DNA of 15,792 nucleotides from Acidobacteriota bacterium (GCA_003131985.1 PKWH01000072.1:4675-20466), one strand, 5' to 3'; shown: positions 1 through 7,425, numbered from the stretch's first letter. A program made the numbers and translations. Notes: generated by a model from the sequence alone, not told the origin.

Positions 1-1982
1 CCTCCGCTCCAGTTCTTGGCTCATCGAGCTTCTCCCGCCACAGACCGTGCGCGATCTAGGTCTTGTCGCAAAAAGTACCTTGGCTACTCCACGTAATGCC
101 AAAACGGCAATCTCGGGCGGATCGACCACCGGAGCGCGATTTCATTCGGGCTGTACTTGCCCTGGTTGTTGACTCGCGGGTCGGTTCCATTTCGCAGCTC
201 GTGTGTGGTATTAGCCGGACAGTTTTCACCCGCCGCGAAACATCTGTGCAAGCGCCACATCCTGCCCTTTTCCGAATTTGCTCGGCCCGAGCGTGATTGG
301 CTGCCTTCGACTTCATCTCCTCCCCTCCTCCGTCCCCGGTTCTCCGTTCTCCGTCCTGCCTGCTACGATTGGCGCGAGCGAGTCGCGTCGCACCGTTCAA
401 GCGCGATTGGATTTGCGGATAGGTTTGCTACCGCGCACCCATCGTCATATTTGCGGGCATTTCCGTCCGAATCTGTATTCGCGGCGTCAGCTTTAGGTCG
501 CCTCAACCGAGTCCTTCACCTTGTTTCTGTGTTGCCGCCCACCAACTCCGCCGCAATTTCAACGGGCCGGTGGTTCATCGCCATCCGTCATCTACTCGCC
601 GTCATCCGTGCGAGTGTTCCCGTTCGAATCTGCATTCGCTCCTGAGCTTTAGCCGCTCAACAGAATGCGTTATCTTGTTTCCTTGCTGCCATCCGCCAAC
701 TCCCCTGCAGCTTCAATGGGCCCGTAGTCCATCGCGATCCTTCATCACTCGATGTCATCTATTCGCCGTCATCCACTTGCCCTATCTATTCGCCGCATTC
801 CTTGCGAGTATTTCCGTCCGAATCTGCATTCGCTCCTGAGCTTTAGCTTGCCTCAACGAAATCCGGCTATCCTTCTGCGGGCCATCCGTCAACGGCACAC
901 AACTCCAATGCCCCGTAATTTATTACCGTCCGTCGCCTCTTCGGCCGCATGTTCGCGCGCTGCACTTGAATCACGGTGTTCACGTCCTAGCTTTACCTGT
1001 ACAGAGCCCCTCGTCTTTTGTATCTTGCCTTCCGCCAACATCGCGGCCCGTCGTTCACTGCTGCCCGTCCTCTAGGCGCGCTGCTCCAAGACGATTCGGC
1101 GCTCAACAGGTCCGATCGTAATGGAACGATATGGAACGCTTTTCGCTGGACTCGCTCGCCGTCGTGCCAACAACGGTCCACGCGATCCAAAGTAAAATCG
1201 CAAGTTTTCTCCTTACTTGCATTCTCGCTCAATGAAATCTCTGTATCTCTCATCGCGACCGTTGCCCCTAAAGCCTGAGTTCCACTTCGTTCCCAATCGA
1301 GCCTCTTGCTCCATAAATATCCATTCTCGCACTATGGTAACGTCGTCCAATCTGCGTGATGTGAATTTGCGAAGGCGGGACAATTTTCACGATGAACGCT
1401 GACTTAGGCACGGTGACAGCAAGGTGACGAACTTAAAACGCCTAGCGTGAGTCAACGTGTTTACGATGGCCGGAGATCGCAATTGAATCTCGAAGCCGCG
1501 CACTTACTGCAGTTGAAAACATGAGATAAGCATTTCGAGTGAGATCGTGTCTCTTCTTTCCGCGCAACGTGTCTCGATCGTGGCAACCAAGTGCTTGAAA
1601 CGAGTGTGATCCCACACCAAGACCGATTCATCTGAGAATCCCATGTCCTACGATCGGAGAATGAATTTCCAAAAACCGCGAGAGTTTGCTCGGTGAGTAA
1701 AGAAGGTCGGGTTCAATGTCCTCAGAATGAAAGAGGAAGTTGCATTCCTGAATAAGAGAAATCACATTGGGTTTAACTCCCGCTGCGCGTCTCAACGTCG
1801 TCCTTGTTCAGTCGGCATGAGTCTGGGAACAGATAAGGGCTCTGCGCCGGGAGACGTTCGGCGATACAAATCCTCATCGTGTTTATCGCTACTTATATGG
1901 GCAGCGGGGTTTCGCGCGTCAAGCTCTTCGCCTGGAGAACAAAGCAATAATTTGCCTAGGACATTTAGACTAACTTTGCGAA
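1..1982. other. Long gene-free region
   Basis: Nearly 2 kb without a convincing coding gene. Open frames exist on both strands, but they overlap one another, have no recognisable domain and are broken by repeats whose spacing is not a constant multiple of three. From about 300 to 1080 the + strand is strongly pyrimidine-rich; positions 301-360, for example, contain only about ten purines. It contains a degenerate tandem repeat (about 441-1000) and a 10-bp near-perfect direct repeat at 1121-1140 (ATGGAACGAT / ATGGAACGCT). From about 1400 to 1982 I see no gene, tRNA or clear terminator. It lies downstream of nuoI, so part of it may be 3' untranslated sequence. It could be a decayed gene, a structural or regulatory non-coding locus, or an RNA gene I cannot recognise. 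Confidence 0.6.
441..1000. repeat. Degenerate tandem repeat, about 150-195 bp unit
   Basis: Three clear copies and a weak fourth are seen by eye. The anchor CGAATCTG lies at 468-475, 625-632 and 819-826. The anchor AGCTTTAG lies at 489-496, 645-652 and 839-846, with a weaker AGCTTTAC at 989-996. Spacings are therefore about 156, 194 and 150 bp. Copies 2 and 3 share 29 identical bases (625-653 and 819-847). Each copy continues with a CCTCAAC- or GCTCAAC-type block (about 501, 654, 850), then a CTTGTTTC / GCCATCCGCCAACTCC-type block and a TCTAYTCGCCGTCATCC block (592, 759, partly again at 785). The longer third period comes from extra copies of this last sub-block. The units are too long and divergent for CRISPR and contain no gene cassettes. 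Confidence 0.65.
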
Positions 1983-2447
1983 TCAGGCTTTCGGCGGGGG
2001 CCACGGTTCGAGAAGCTGCTCTTTGCGATAAATCAGCGCATTAATATCGTAGGGAGCCAACTCGATATTGTGACCGTGGGTGATTGCGTCAGTAGGACAC
2101 GCCTCCACGCAGTAGCCGCAAAAAATACATCGCGAATAATCGATGTTGTAGACTTTGGCATAGCGTTCGCCAGCCGACATGCGATTTACTTCGGTGTTTT
2201 CTGCCGCTTCAATATAAATGCAATTTGCCGGACACGCGGCGGAGCAGAGAAAGCATCCCACGCATTTTTCAAGCCCACTCTCGTCGCGCTGCAGAACGTG
2301 AATTCCGCGATATCGCGGCTGGACGCTCGCAGGCATATCCGGATAGGATTCCGTCGTCGGTTTGCGAAACATCGTCCGCAACGTCACGCTGAACCCCTTA
2401 TAGAGGGTAAAAAAAGTTTCGCCGACTTCTTTTACGATAGATGCCAT
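1983..2447 (-). CDS. nuoI: NADH-quinone oxidoreductase subunit I (8Fe ferredoxin subunit)
   Basis: A 154-aa NuoI-type protein. NuoI carries clusters N6a and N6b and passes electrons from the peripheral arm of respiratory complex I towards quinone at the cytoplasmic membrane. Two 4Fe-4S motifs are visible: C62-x2-C65-x2-C68-x3-C72 (CVGCFLCSAACP) and C107-x2-C110-x2-C113-x3-C117 (CIFCGYCVEACP). The N-terminus has an amphipathic stretch (FFTLYKGFSVTLRTMFRKP) and a YRGIH segment typical of the family. Length is slightly shorter than E. coli NuoI (about 180 aa) but complete. No other nuo gene is in the window; the upstream neighbour on this strand is ypdA, 165 bp away. The ATG has only a weak ribosome site (AAGTGA, 5 nt upstream). 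It could instead serve a formate-hydrogenlyase or other complex I-like assembly, but the sequence fits NuoI best. Confidence 0.9.
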   Translation of the reverse strand: MASIVKEVGETFFTLYKGFSVTLRTMFRKPTTESYPDMPASVQPRYRGIHVLQRDESGLEKCVGCFLCSAACPANCIYIEAAENTEVNRMSAGERYAKVYNIDYSRCIFCGYCVEACPTDAITHGHNIELAPYDINALIYRKEQLLEPWPPPKA

Positions 2448-2612
2448 CGCATTTCACTTTAGCAGAGTTGCCGAACGCAGGCAATTAAGCGCGGCGCGAC
2501 TTCAGCAAATCACCGTGATGGCCGGTTAGATGTTGCATGCCTCGCGACTTAGGTCTAGCTGCAGTGATCTCTCGCGGAGCGAGGTCGGCCGGAACGGCGC
2601 GGCAAATTTCTC

Positions 2613-3632
2613 TTATTCTCCAGGCGGACAAACTGGAGCTTTTTCGGCAAGTTTTCCCTTGCCCGTGATGCCCGCGATAATTTGGCGACCGTGGAAACGG
2701 CCGTTCTCGATGAAAATATCGCTGGTGCGTTTTCCGCCGACGATTACTCCGGCTAAGTAAATTCCAGGGACGTTGCTTTCCAGCGTTTCGGGGTTAATTT
2801 CCGGCCTTAGCGAATCGCGATCCAGTCGAACTCCTTGCTTTCTCAAGAATTCGAAATCCGGATGATAGCCCGTCAAGGCAAACACTTGAGCCGCCGGAAT
2901 GGCCTGCTCACCATTTCCATTTTTTACCCAAACTTGGTCTGACTCGATGCGCGTCACTTCGCTTTTAAACATTGCGCGGATCTCTCCGGCGCTAATGCGA
3001 TTCTCGATGTCGGGCTTCACCCAGTATTTCAGACTCCTCCCCATTTCCGCTCCCCGATGAATCAAAGTGACTCGAGCTCCCGAACGAAATAAATCGAGCG
3101 CCGCTTCCGCAGCCGAGTTCCTTCCGCCGATGACGACAACATCCTGGTTCCAGTAAGGATGCGCTTCGCGAAAATAATGACTGACGTGCGGCAGATCCTC
3201 GCCGGGAATTCCCAGCACGTTCGGCAGATCGTAGTACCCGGTGGCCAAAATGATTTTGCGAGAGTGATATTCGAGTGCAGCACCCTCTTGGTCGCGCGTG
3301 TGAACGACGAACGCGCCGTCGCGCCCCGTGACTTCCTCCACGCGCTCGTATTGGCGGACCTCGATTCCATAGTGTTCGACTGCGCGACGATAATATTTTA
3401 GCGCTTCGCCCCGCGTTGGTTTGCCGCCAGAAATCGTCATGGGCAGATCGCCAATTTCCATGCGCTCCGGCGTCGTGAAAAAAAGCAAGTTAATGGGATA
3501 GTGAAAAAGCGAGTTGCACAGGCATCCCTTGTCGATGACAAGCGGGCGCATCCCTGCGCGCTTGCCCTCGATCGCGCAAGCGAGTCCCGTTGGTCCCGCC
3601 CCGATGCATATCACGTCGTAAGAATCAGTCAT
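2613..3632 (-). CDS. ypdA: YpdA-family FAD/NAD(P)-dependent disulfide reductase (bacillithiol reductase-like)
   Basis: A 339-aa two-dinucleotide-binding flavoprotein. YpdA/Bdr of Firmicutes uses NADPH to reduce oxidised bacillithiol disulfide in the cytoplasm. Visible features are an N-terminal FAD-binding GAGPTG (residues 11-16), the family stretch FHYPINLLFFTTPERMEIGD (about 44-63), ATGYYDLP, a second Rossmann motif VVVIGGRNSAAEAAL for NADPH, ALTGYHPDFEFL, and a C-terminal AGVIVGGKRTSDIFIENGRF. These match YpdA rather than thioredoxin reductase, which has CxxC between the halves; none is seen here. Oddly, the active-site Cys of the GGGPCG motif in Firmicutes YpdA is Thr15 here; other cysteines are C9, C19, C37, C39 and C335. 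The function may therefore be a variant disulfide or thiol reductase. The ATG start has no good Shine-Dalgarno. Downstream is nuoI; upstream, 51 bp away, is a small unknown gene on the same strand. Confidence 0.85.
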   Translation of the reverse strand: MTDSYDVICIGAGPTGLACAIEGKRAGMRPLVIDKGCLCNSLFHYPINLLFFTTPERMEIGDLPMTISGGKPTRGEALKYYRRAVEHYGIEVRQYERVEEVTGRDGAFVVHTRDQEGAALEYHSRKIILATGYYDLPNVLGIPGEDLPHVSHYFREAHPYWNQDVVVIGGRNSAAEAALDLFRSGARVTLIHRGAEMGRSLKYWVKPDIENRISAGEIRAMFKSEVTRIESDQVWVKNGNGEQAIPAAQVFALTGYHPDFEFLRKQGVRLDRDSLRPEINPETLESNVPGIYLAGVIVGGKRTSDIFIENGRFHGRQIIAGITGKGKLAEKAPVCPPGE

Positions 3633-3683
3633 TTACATAGTGTGCGCTGAGCGGGGCTACACTTTCAACTACCAGGCGCGGTT

Positions 3684-4010
3684 CTAGATAAGCGGCATGA
3701 GCGCTTGCGACAATTGCGCTGTGAAATTCTCAAGCTCAGCGACGCGTGCCGGGTTGACTTCAAGTTTCTCTTTCTTCCAGACGAACCAATCGTGTCCTTC
3801 TCGCGTGACTCGCACGCTGAAATTTCCACCGAGAAGATAAGCCGGCTGTCCGTGGAGTTGGAAACGACCCGCGGCGATCGGAGCGAGAAGCGCGGCGCAG
3901 TTTCCTTTGCGCACTCCGACGTAGTTCGCGTACATGGGAAACGCCACAATCTCAAAATCACGCGCGTGCAGGCGTTCAAGAAGGGACATATGTTGCGGCG
4001 TGAGGTCCAT
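3684..4010 (-). CDS. Hypothetical protein, 108 aa
   Basis: I do not recognise the family. The frame encodes a compact soluble protein, without signal peptide or membrane helix, of mixed alpha/beta character: an N-terminal helix (LTPQHMSLLERLHARDFEIV), a middle with likely strands (GNCAALLAPI, RFQLHGQPAYLLGGNFSVRVTREGHDWFVWKK) and a C-terminal helix (NPARVAELENFTAQLSQALM). The tryptophan and aromatic strand region and the balanced composition look like real coding sequence. It ends 51 bp before ypdA on the same strand and may be cotranscribed. The ATG at 4010 has no clear ribosome site; an internal ATG eight codons in is an alternative. Its neighbours suggest no specific role. Confidence 0.6.
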   Translation of the reverse strand: MDLTPQHMSLLERLHARDFEIVAFPMYANYVGVRKGNCAALLAPIAAGRFQLHGQPAYLLGGNFSVRVTREGHDWFVWKKEKLEVNPARVAELENFTAQLSQALMPLI

Positions 4011-4089
4011 GGGCAGAAAGAATAACAGCTAAGAGTTCGCGGTCCGCAGTTAACAGGAGGTCACAAATCTGGATGCGTGACAGCCCGTC

Positions 4090-4716
4090 TTAGCCGGTGA
4101 AAGCTTTCGGGAGATTCCAATGCTGCCAAACGCTGATGACGCGAAGCGAAAAGCAAACCAGTCCGCCTGAGATGGCGGCCAACGTAGGATTTACCCGCAG
4201 CTTTGTCGCCGCGACCATGACCACCGCGCCCGCGAGAGCAGCAGTCGCATAAATGTCCGAGCGAAGAACATTAGGAACCTGCGCCAGCAGGACGTCTCGC
4301 ACGGTTCCGCCGCCAACCGCCGTGACAGCTCCCAATAGCACGGCGATGAACGGATGCATCTTATAGAGCAACGCCTTCTCCGTGCCCGCGACGGCAAACA
4401 AAGCCAACGCCGCCGCGTCCAGCGTGAGGATGACCGGACCCGGAATCGCGCGAATATAGGGATGCAGAAAAAAGACGATGACGCCTCCCGCGAACGCTGT
4501 CGTCGCGTAGCGCCAGTCACGAAGCGACGCTGGAGGACTGGCGCCGATCAAGACATCGCGAATAATTCCTCCCACCAGCGCCGTCGAAAACGCCAGCACC
4601 ATCACACCCAAAAAATCGAGATTCGCGGGGACCGCTATCAGTGCGCCTTCCACCGCGAACAAAAATGTACCGGCCAGATCGACCGAAAGCAGAAGCTTGC
4701 TGTGTTCGGGACTCAT
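4090..4716 (-). CDS. TRIC/UPF0126 family membrane protein (putative cation channel or glycine transporter-like)
   Basis: A 208-aa integral membrane protein built of two homologous halves, as in the YicG/YadS/UPF0126 family, which is structurally of the trimeric intracellular cation (TRIC) channel type and named glycine transporter in Pfam. Half 1 has DLAGTFLFAVEGALIA (13-28) and the signature GG-x2-RDVLIG (49-58). Half 2 has DAAALALFAVAGTEKALLY (100-118) and GGGTVRDVLLA (135-145). About seven hydrophobic helices fit an inner-membrane location. The two GG/RD loops line the ion path in known TRIC structures. The length is usual for the family. The ATG at 4716 has no strong ribosome site. It is leftward, 79 bp upstream of the small hypothetical gene. 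The substrate cannot be fixed from sequence; potassium or another small ion is likely by family. Confidence 0.85.
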   Translation of the reverse strand: MSPEHSKLLLSVDLAGTFLFAVEGALIAVPANLDFLGVMVLAFSTALVGGIIRDVLIGASPPASLRDWRYATTAFAGGVIVFFLHPYIRAIPGPVILTLDAAALALFAVAGTEKALLYKMHPFIAVLLGAVTAVGGGTVRDVLLAQVPNVLRSDIYATAALAGAVVMVAATKLRVNPTLAAISGGLVCFSLRVISVWQHWNLPKAFTG

Positions 4717-4814
4717 ATCGGCAGCGGAAAGGATAGATGCGGCCTACGGCAAAGACAAGTCAGAAGGAGACTACCGACAGACATTCAGCGCTCAAGCGCA
4801 GTAGGTCACTTTCG

Positions 4815-4832
4815 AAAAACGCCGAGCGGCGT
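4815..4832 (-). terminator. Rho-independent terminator-like hairpin on minus strand
   Basis: Read on the minus strand, ACGCC-GCTC-GGCGT forms a 5-bp GC-rich stem (4819-4832) followed directly by a short T run (TTTT then C). This is the only hairpin in the window that I saw with a clear U-tract. It points leftward, yet no leftward gene lies just upstream of it. It may end an unannotated transcript starting in 4833-5050. Confidence 0.4.
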
Positions 4833-5046
4833 ACAATCTTGTGAGGAATATATTCGGCGCCGCACCTCATATACTTTCGGAGTGAAATGGAAGATCAATA
4901 AAAGCCGGCGTTCAGTCATATGGCTCTCTCGTAGAGAGTCCTCTCGACAACTCTGCCGAACAAATGATCTTTCTTCTAAGAAAGGCAAACTAATTTCCGG
5001 CAACGGTGTTTCTCTCTGGTAATATGCCGGGCGGCTCGATTTCTCC

Positions 5047-5054
5047 AGAGGTGA
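5047..5054 (+). promoter_or_regulatory. Shine-Dalgarno fixing a TTG start
   Basis: AGAGGTGA matches the 16S tail (GGAGGTGA). Six bases separate GAGG from TTG at 5058. An in-frame TGA at 5052-5054 excludes any earlier start, so TTG is the best start for the following gene. Confidence 0.6.
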
Positions 5055-5057
5055 TCA

Positions 5058-6038
5058 TTGCAACTTCTGCTAATCACTTATGCCCTCTGCTCCTTCTGCA
5101 TCGCAACATCCTACAGTGCCCAAACACCGCCGCCGCAGATACAGCGGATCACGGTTGATTGGCAGAGACAGAAGGCTCTACAGATTTCCGGAAATCGCGC
5201 GGTGTATCCTCCGATCGCTCAAGTAGCTCACATCGAAGGAACCGTCCAAGTGCGATTCGTGATAACCACAGACGGTTCGACAAAGGATCCCGCGTATCTT
5301 TATGGGCCTCCGTTATTGATGATGGCCGCGATCGATGCGATTCGGACCTGGCGATTCAACCCAACCGTAGCCGCAGGTATTCCGGTCGAGGTAGAAACTG
5401 TTGCAGCAGTGAAATTCTTTTTACCGGGGCACGACGTCGGCACATACCTGGCGCCATTTCGCAAAGCAGTGCAGAAACATCCCAATGACCCAAAGGAACA
5501 TATATCGTTAGGACAGCAGATGCTCGATGTCGGCGAGATAGAAGATGCCTCGGGCGAGTTTCAACAGGCAATCTCGCTCCAACCTAACCAGGCCAAACCG
5601 TACTTCGGACTGGGAGATGCCTTCGCTGCAAAAGGTGACGCCGAATCTGCGATCAAGGAATATCGGCAAGGGCTCTCTCTGAATGCATCTGAGGCGGACG
5701 CTTATTTCAAGCTCTCCGCGTTACTCGAGCGAAAGGGGGATGTGCAGAGCGCGGTGTCAGAATATCGTTTGGGGCTGCAATTGAAACCAAAAGAAGGTTA
5801 TCGCCATGACAATTTCGGAATTCTCTTAATGAAAGCCAATGATGTGGATGCGGCCATTGACGAATTTCGGCTGGCGTTACACTCCGACCCCGAAGATGCG
5901 TTCACTCACTGGCGTTTAGGAACCGCGCTGGAAAAGAAAGGTGATCTCGACGGCGCGCTGCGCGAATACAAGAAGGCTTCCAAAGAACAACCACAGAATC
6001 AGGACTTCAAGAATGCAGCCGAAAGACTCGCCAAATAA
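5058..6038 (+). CDS. Exported TonB C-terminal domain and TPR protein
   Basis: A 326-aa protein. The TTG start is supported by AGAGGTGA upstream and by an in-frame stop one codon before it. The N-terminus (MQLLLITYALCSFCIATSYS) looks like a signal peptide, with likely cleavage near SYSA-Q. Residues about 35-115 match a TonB C-terminal-like domain: YPPIAQVAHIEGTVQVRF, VITTDGSTKDP, AAIDAIRTWRFNPT, GIPVEVET. Residues about 135-326 hold roughly five TPR repeats (for example QAKPYFGLGDAFAAKGDAES, ADAYFKLSALLERKGDVQSA, AFTHWRLGTALEKKGDLDGA). The protein probably works in the periplasm as a binding or scaffold protein. It is unlikely to be a true energy-transducing TonB, because no proline-rich spacer or membrane anchor precedes the domain. 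It sits alone, and the next gene converges on it. Confidence 0.8.
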   Translation: MQLLLITYALCSFCIATSYSAQTPPPQIQRITVDWQRQKALQISGNRAVYPPIAQVAHIEGTVQVRFVITTDGSTKDPAYLYGPPLLMMAAIDAIRTWRFNPTVAAGIPVEVETVAAVKFFLPGHDVGTYLAPFRKAVQKHPNDPKEHISLGQQMLDVGEIEDASGEFQQAISLQPNQAKPYFGLGDAFAAKGDAESAIKEYRQGLSLNASEADAYFKLSALLERKGDVQSAVSEYRLGLQLKPKEGYRHDNFGILLMKANDVDAAIDEFRLALHSDPEDAFTHWRLGTALEKKGDLDGALREYKKASKEQPQNQDFKNAAERLAK

Positions 6039-6240
6039 CTTGAGGCAGAGCCACGGCCGAAAAAGCGCTGAGCGCTGTTCACGCGAGTGATCCTGAAGGC
6101 CAAGGCTGTAACGCTGAAAGCTGACACGCTTGGTTGCCCGGGTCACACGCGAACTGCGGTGATGTGAGGATCCAAGTTACCAACCGCCTACGCGCCAGCG
6201 CGTGAAAGCGAGTCTAACTCGATTTCGCGCAACACCGGGC

Positions 6241-6255
6241 GGCCGTCGGACGGCC
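6241..6255 (-). terminator. Hairpin abutting the Kelch gene stop
   Basis: GGCCGT-CGG-ACGGCC, a perfect 6-bp stem with a 3-nt loop, begins immediately after the Kelch stop codon. There is no T run after it on the minus strand, so intrinsic termination is only possible, not shown. The 217 bp spacer 6039-6255 otherwise holds only a small AGCGC-TGA-GCGCT hairpin near 6064. Confidence 0.3.
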
Positions 6256-7425
6256 TCACGGTCTGTAAATCCACGCGCCCGTCGTGGATGGCAGGTCACC
6301 TCCGCTTTCTGCGTAGCCTCCGGTGATCAAGGCTTTGCCGTCCGGCAGCACGGTTGCGGATGCGAAGAATCGCGCGGCTCCTAAGCTGCCTTCGACTTTG
6401 CTAAAGCTTCGCTTCGACTCGTCATAGACCTCGGCGAAACTGCCACCGCCCGCCACCAGGACTGTGCCGTTGCCCAGCAAGACAGCCGCGTACGGCAATT
6501 TGAACCGCGCAGTGCTCATCGTGCCGGTAACGCTGAACATGCCCGTAGCAGGGTCGTAAATTTCCGCGCTTGAATATTCACCGTGCCAGTCGCGATTGTC
6601 GGAGCCGCCGACCACCAACACCTTTCCGCTCCCGAGCAGCACTGCCGCATGTTTGTGACGACCCACAGCCATCTGTCCGGTGGATGTGAATTTGCCGGTC
6701 GCGGGATCGTAGAGTTCCGCGCTGAGATAAACGTTTTGAGATGGGTAATGGCCCGAACCTCCTCCCACGATCAATACCTTGCCGTTCCTCAGCGCAGTTG
6801 CGGTCGCCTCTCCACGGGGCTCGGTCATGTCTCCGGTTCGCGTAAATTTTCCGGTCGAGGGGTCGTAGACTTCCGCGCTAGATAGCGCATTCTCACTGGG
6901 TTCCTCTCCGCCTGCCACAAGTACCCTGCCGTCAGGAAGCAGGGCTGCCGTGTTTCCGGCCCTTTCGACGACCATGTCCCCGGTCGGAGCAAAGACTCCA
7001 GTCGCCGGATCGTAAAGTTCGGCTGATCGGCGAACGTTGTACCGGCCGGTCCAACCCCCCGCGATAAGCAGCTTGCCGTTTTTCAAGAGTGTCGCAGTGT
7101 GCCCGGTTCTTCCGATGGTCATGTTGCCGGCCGGCTGAAAGCTCCCTGTTCGAGGATCATAAATTTCCGTGCTCCGGTATGGGCTGCTCTCTGTGCCGCT
7201 GCCGCCAAATCCGCCGGCGATAAGGACCTTGCCGTCTGGCAACAAAGTTGAGCTATGGCTGGCGCGCGCTATCTGCATGTGTGCGGCTTCGGAAACGGAG
7301 CCAGCGCTGAAGGATGCAGAATTGCCGGGCGCACGGAAACGAAGGAAAGGTAGAACCATCAGCGGCAATAGGAAGAACGCAAACAATTTCCCAGCAAATC
7401 GCGATTCCATATAACCTCGGCTCAT
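6256..7425 (-). CDS. Secreted Kelch-repeat beta-propeller protein
   Basis: A 389-aa protein with an N-terminal signal or anchor sequence (FAFFLLPLMVLPFLRF, about residues 14-29) and then seven Kelch-type repeats of about 50 aa. Each runs R-x-H/A-x-A-x-LLPDGKVLIAGG ... S-AE-Y-DP-TG-F-x-TG-M. The GG pairs appear in every repeat (IAGG, IAGG, VAGG, IVGG, VVGG, VAGG, ITGG). The seventh repeat is cut short after AWIYRP, and the N-terminal AHMQIAR strand probably closes the ring, as usual in propellers. The role is most likely extracytoplasmic protein or carbohydrate binding; no catalytic motif such as galactose-oxidase residues is evident. Two starts are possible: ATG 7425, with AGGTGG directly before it, or ATG 7410, with GAGG 4 nt upstream. 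The latter gives a more normal signal peptide. It stands alone, leftward, downstream of parB. Confidence 0.85.
   Translation of the reverse strand: MSRGYMESRFAGKLFAFFLLPLMVLPFLRFRAPGNSASFSAGSVSEAAHMQIARASHSSTLLPDGKVLIAGGFGGSGTESSPYRSTEIYDPRTGSFQPAGNMTIGRTGHTATLLKNGKLLIAGGWTGRYNVRRSAELYDPATGVFAPTGDMVVERAGNTAALLPDGRVLVAGGEEPSENALSSAEVYDPSTGKFTRTGDMTEPRGEATATALRNGKVLIVGGGSGHYPSQNVYLSAELYDPATGKFTSTGQMAVGRHKHAAVLLGSGKVLVVGGSDNRDWHGEYSSAEIYDPATGMFSVTGTMSTARFKLPYAAVLLGNGTVLVAGGGSFAEVYDESKRSFSKVEGSLGAARFFASATVLPDGKALITGGYAESGGDLPSTTGAWIYRP

Larger units (their letters stand above)
4717..5057. promoter_or_regulatory. Divergent intergenic region between channel gene and TonB_C-TPR gene
   Basis: A 341 bp spacer between divergently oriented genes, so promoters for both should lie here. 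It contains a TATACT -10-like element at 4870-4875 (+) without a well-spaced -35, a perfect 10-bp palindrome GAATATATTC at 4846-4855, and hairpins CTCTC-GTA-GAGAG (about 4925-4937) and CTTTCT-TCTA-AGAAAG (4969-4984). A terminator-like hairpin on the minus strand at about 4815-4832 is listed separately. No convincing gene is seen; the 65-codon minus-strand frame here has no supporting features. Confidence 0.4.

Noticed and set aside
205..235. GGTATTAGCC-type string resembling antisense 16S rRNA
   Set aside because: Only about ten bases resemble rRNA; the flanks do not follow the 16S sequence.
157..645. Open frame of 162 codons on the + strand in the gene-free region
   Set aside because: It is biased in composition, overlaps other frames, ends inside the tandem repeat and shows no domain; repeat spacing breaks the frame between copies.
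441..1000. CRISPR array or integron attC array
   Set aside because: Units of 150-195 bp with low identity and no regular short repeats; CTCAAC-like ends lack the partner GTTRRRY sites and there are no cassette ORFs.
1727..2044. Open frame of 105 codons on the + strand
   Set aside because: It runs into nuoI in antisense and has no recognisable features.
4055..4089. Consensus AGGAGG on the + strand followed by an ATG at 4072
   Set aside because: The ATG opens only six codons (MRDSPS), spacing is 11 nt, and the region then becomes antisense to the channel gene.
4806..5003. 65-codon minus-strand frame in the divergent spacer
   Set aside because: It overlaps the terminator-like hairpin and has no ribosome site or domain.
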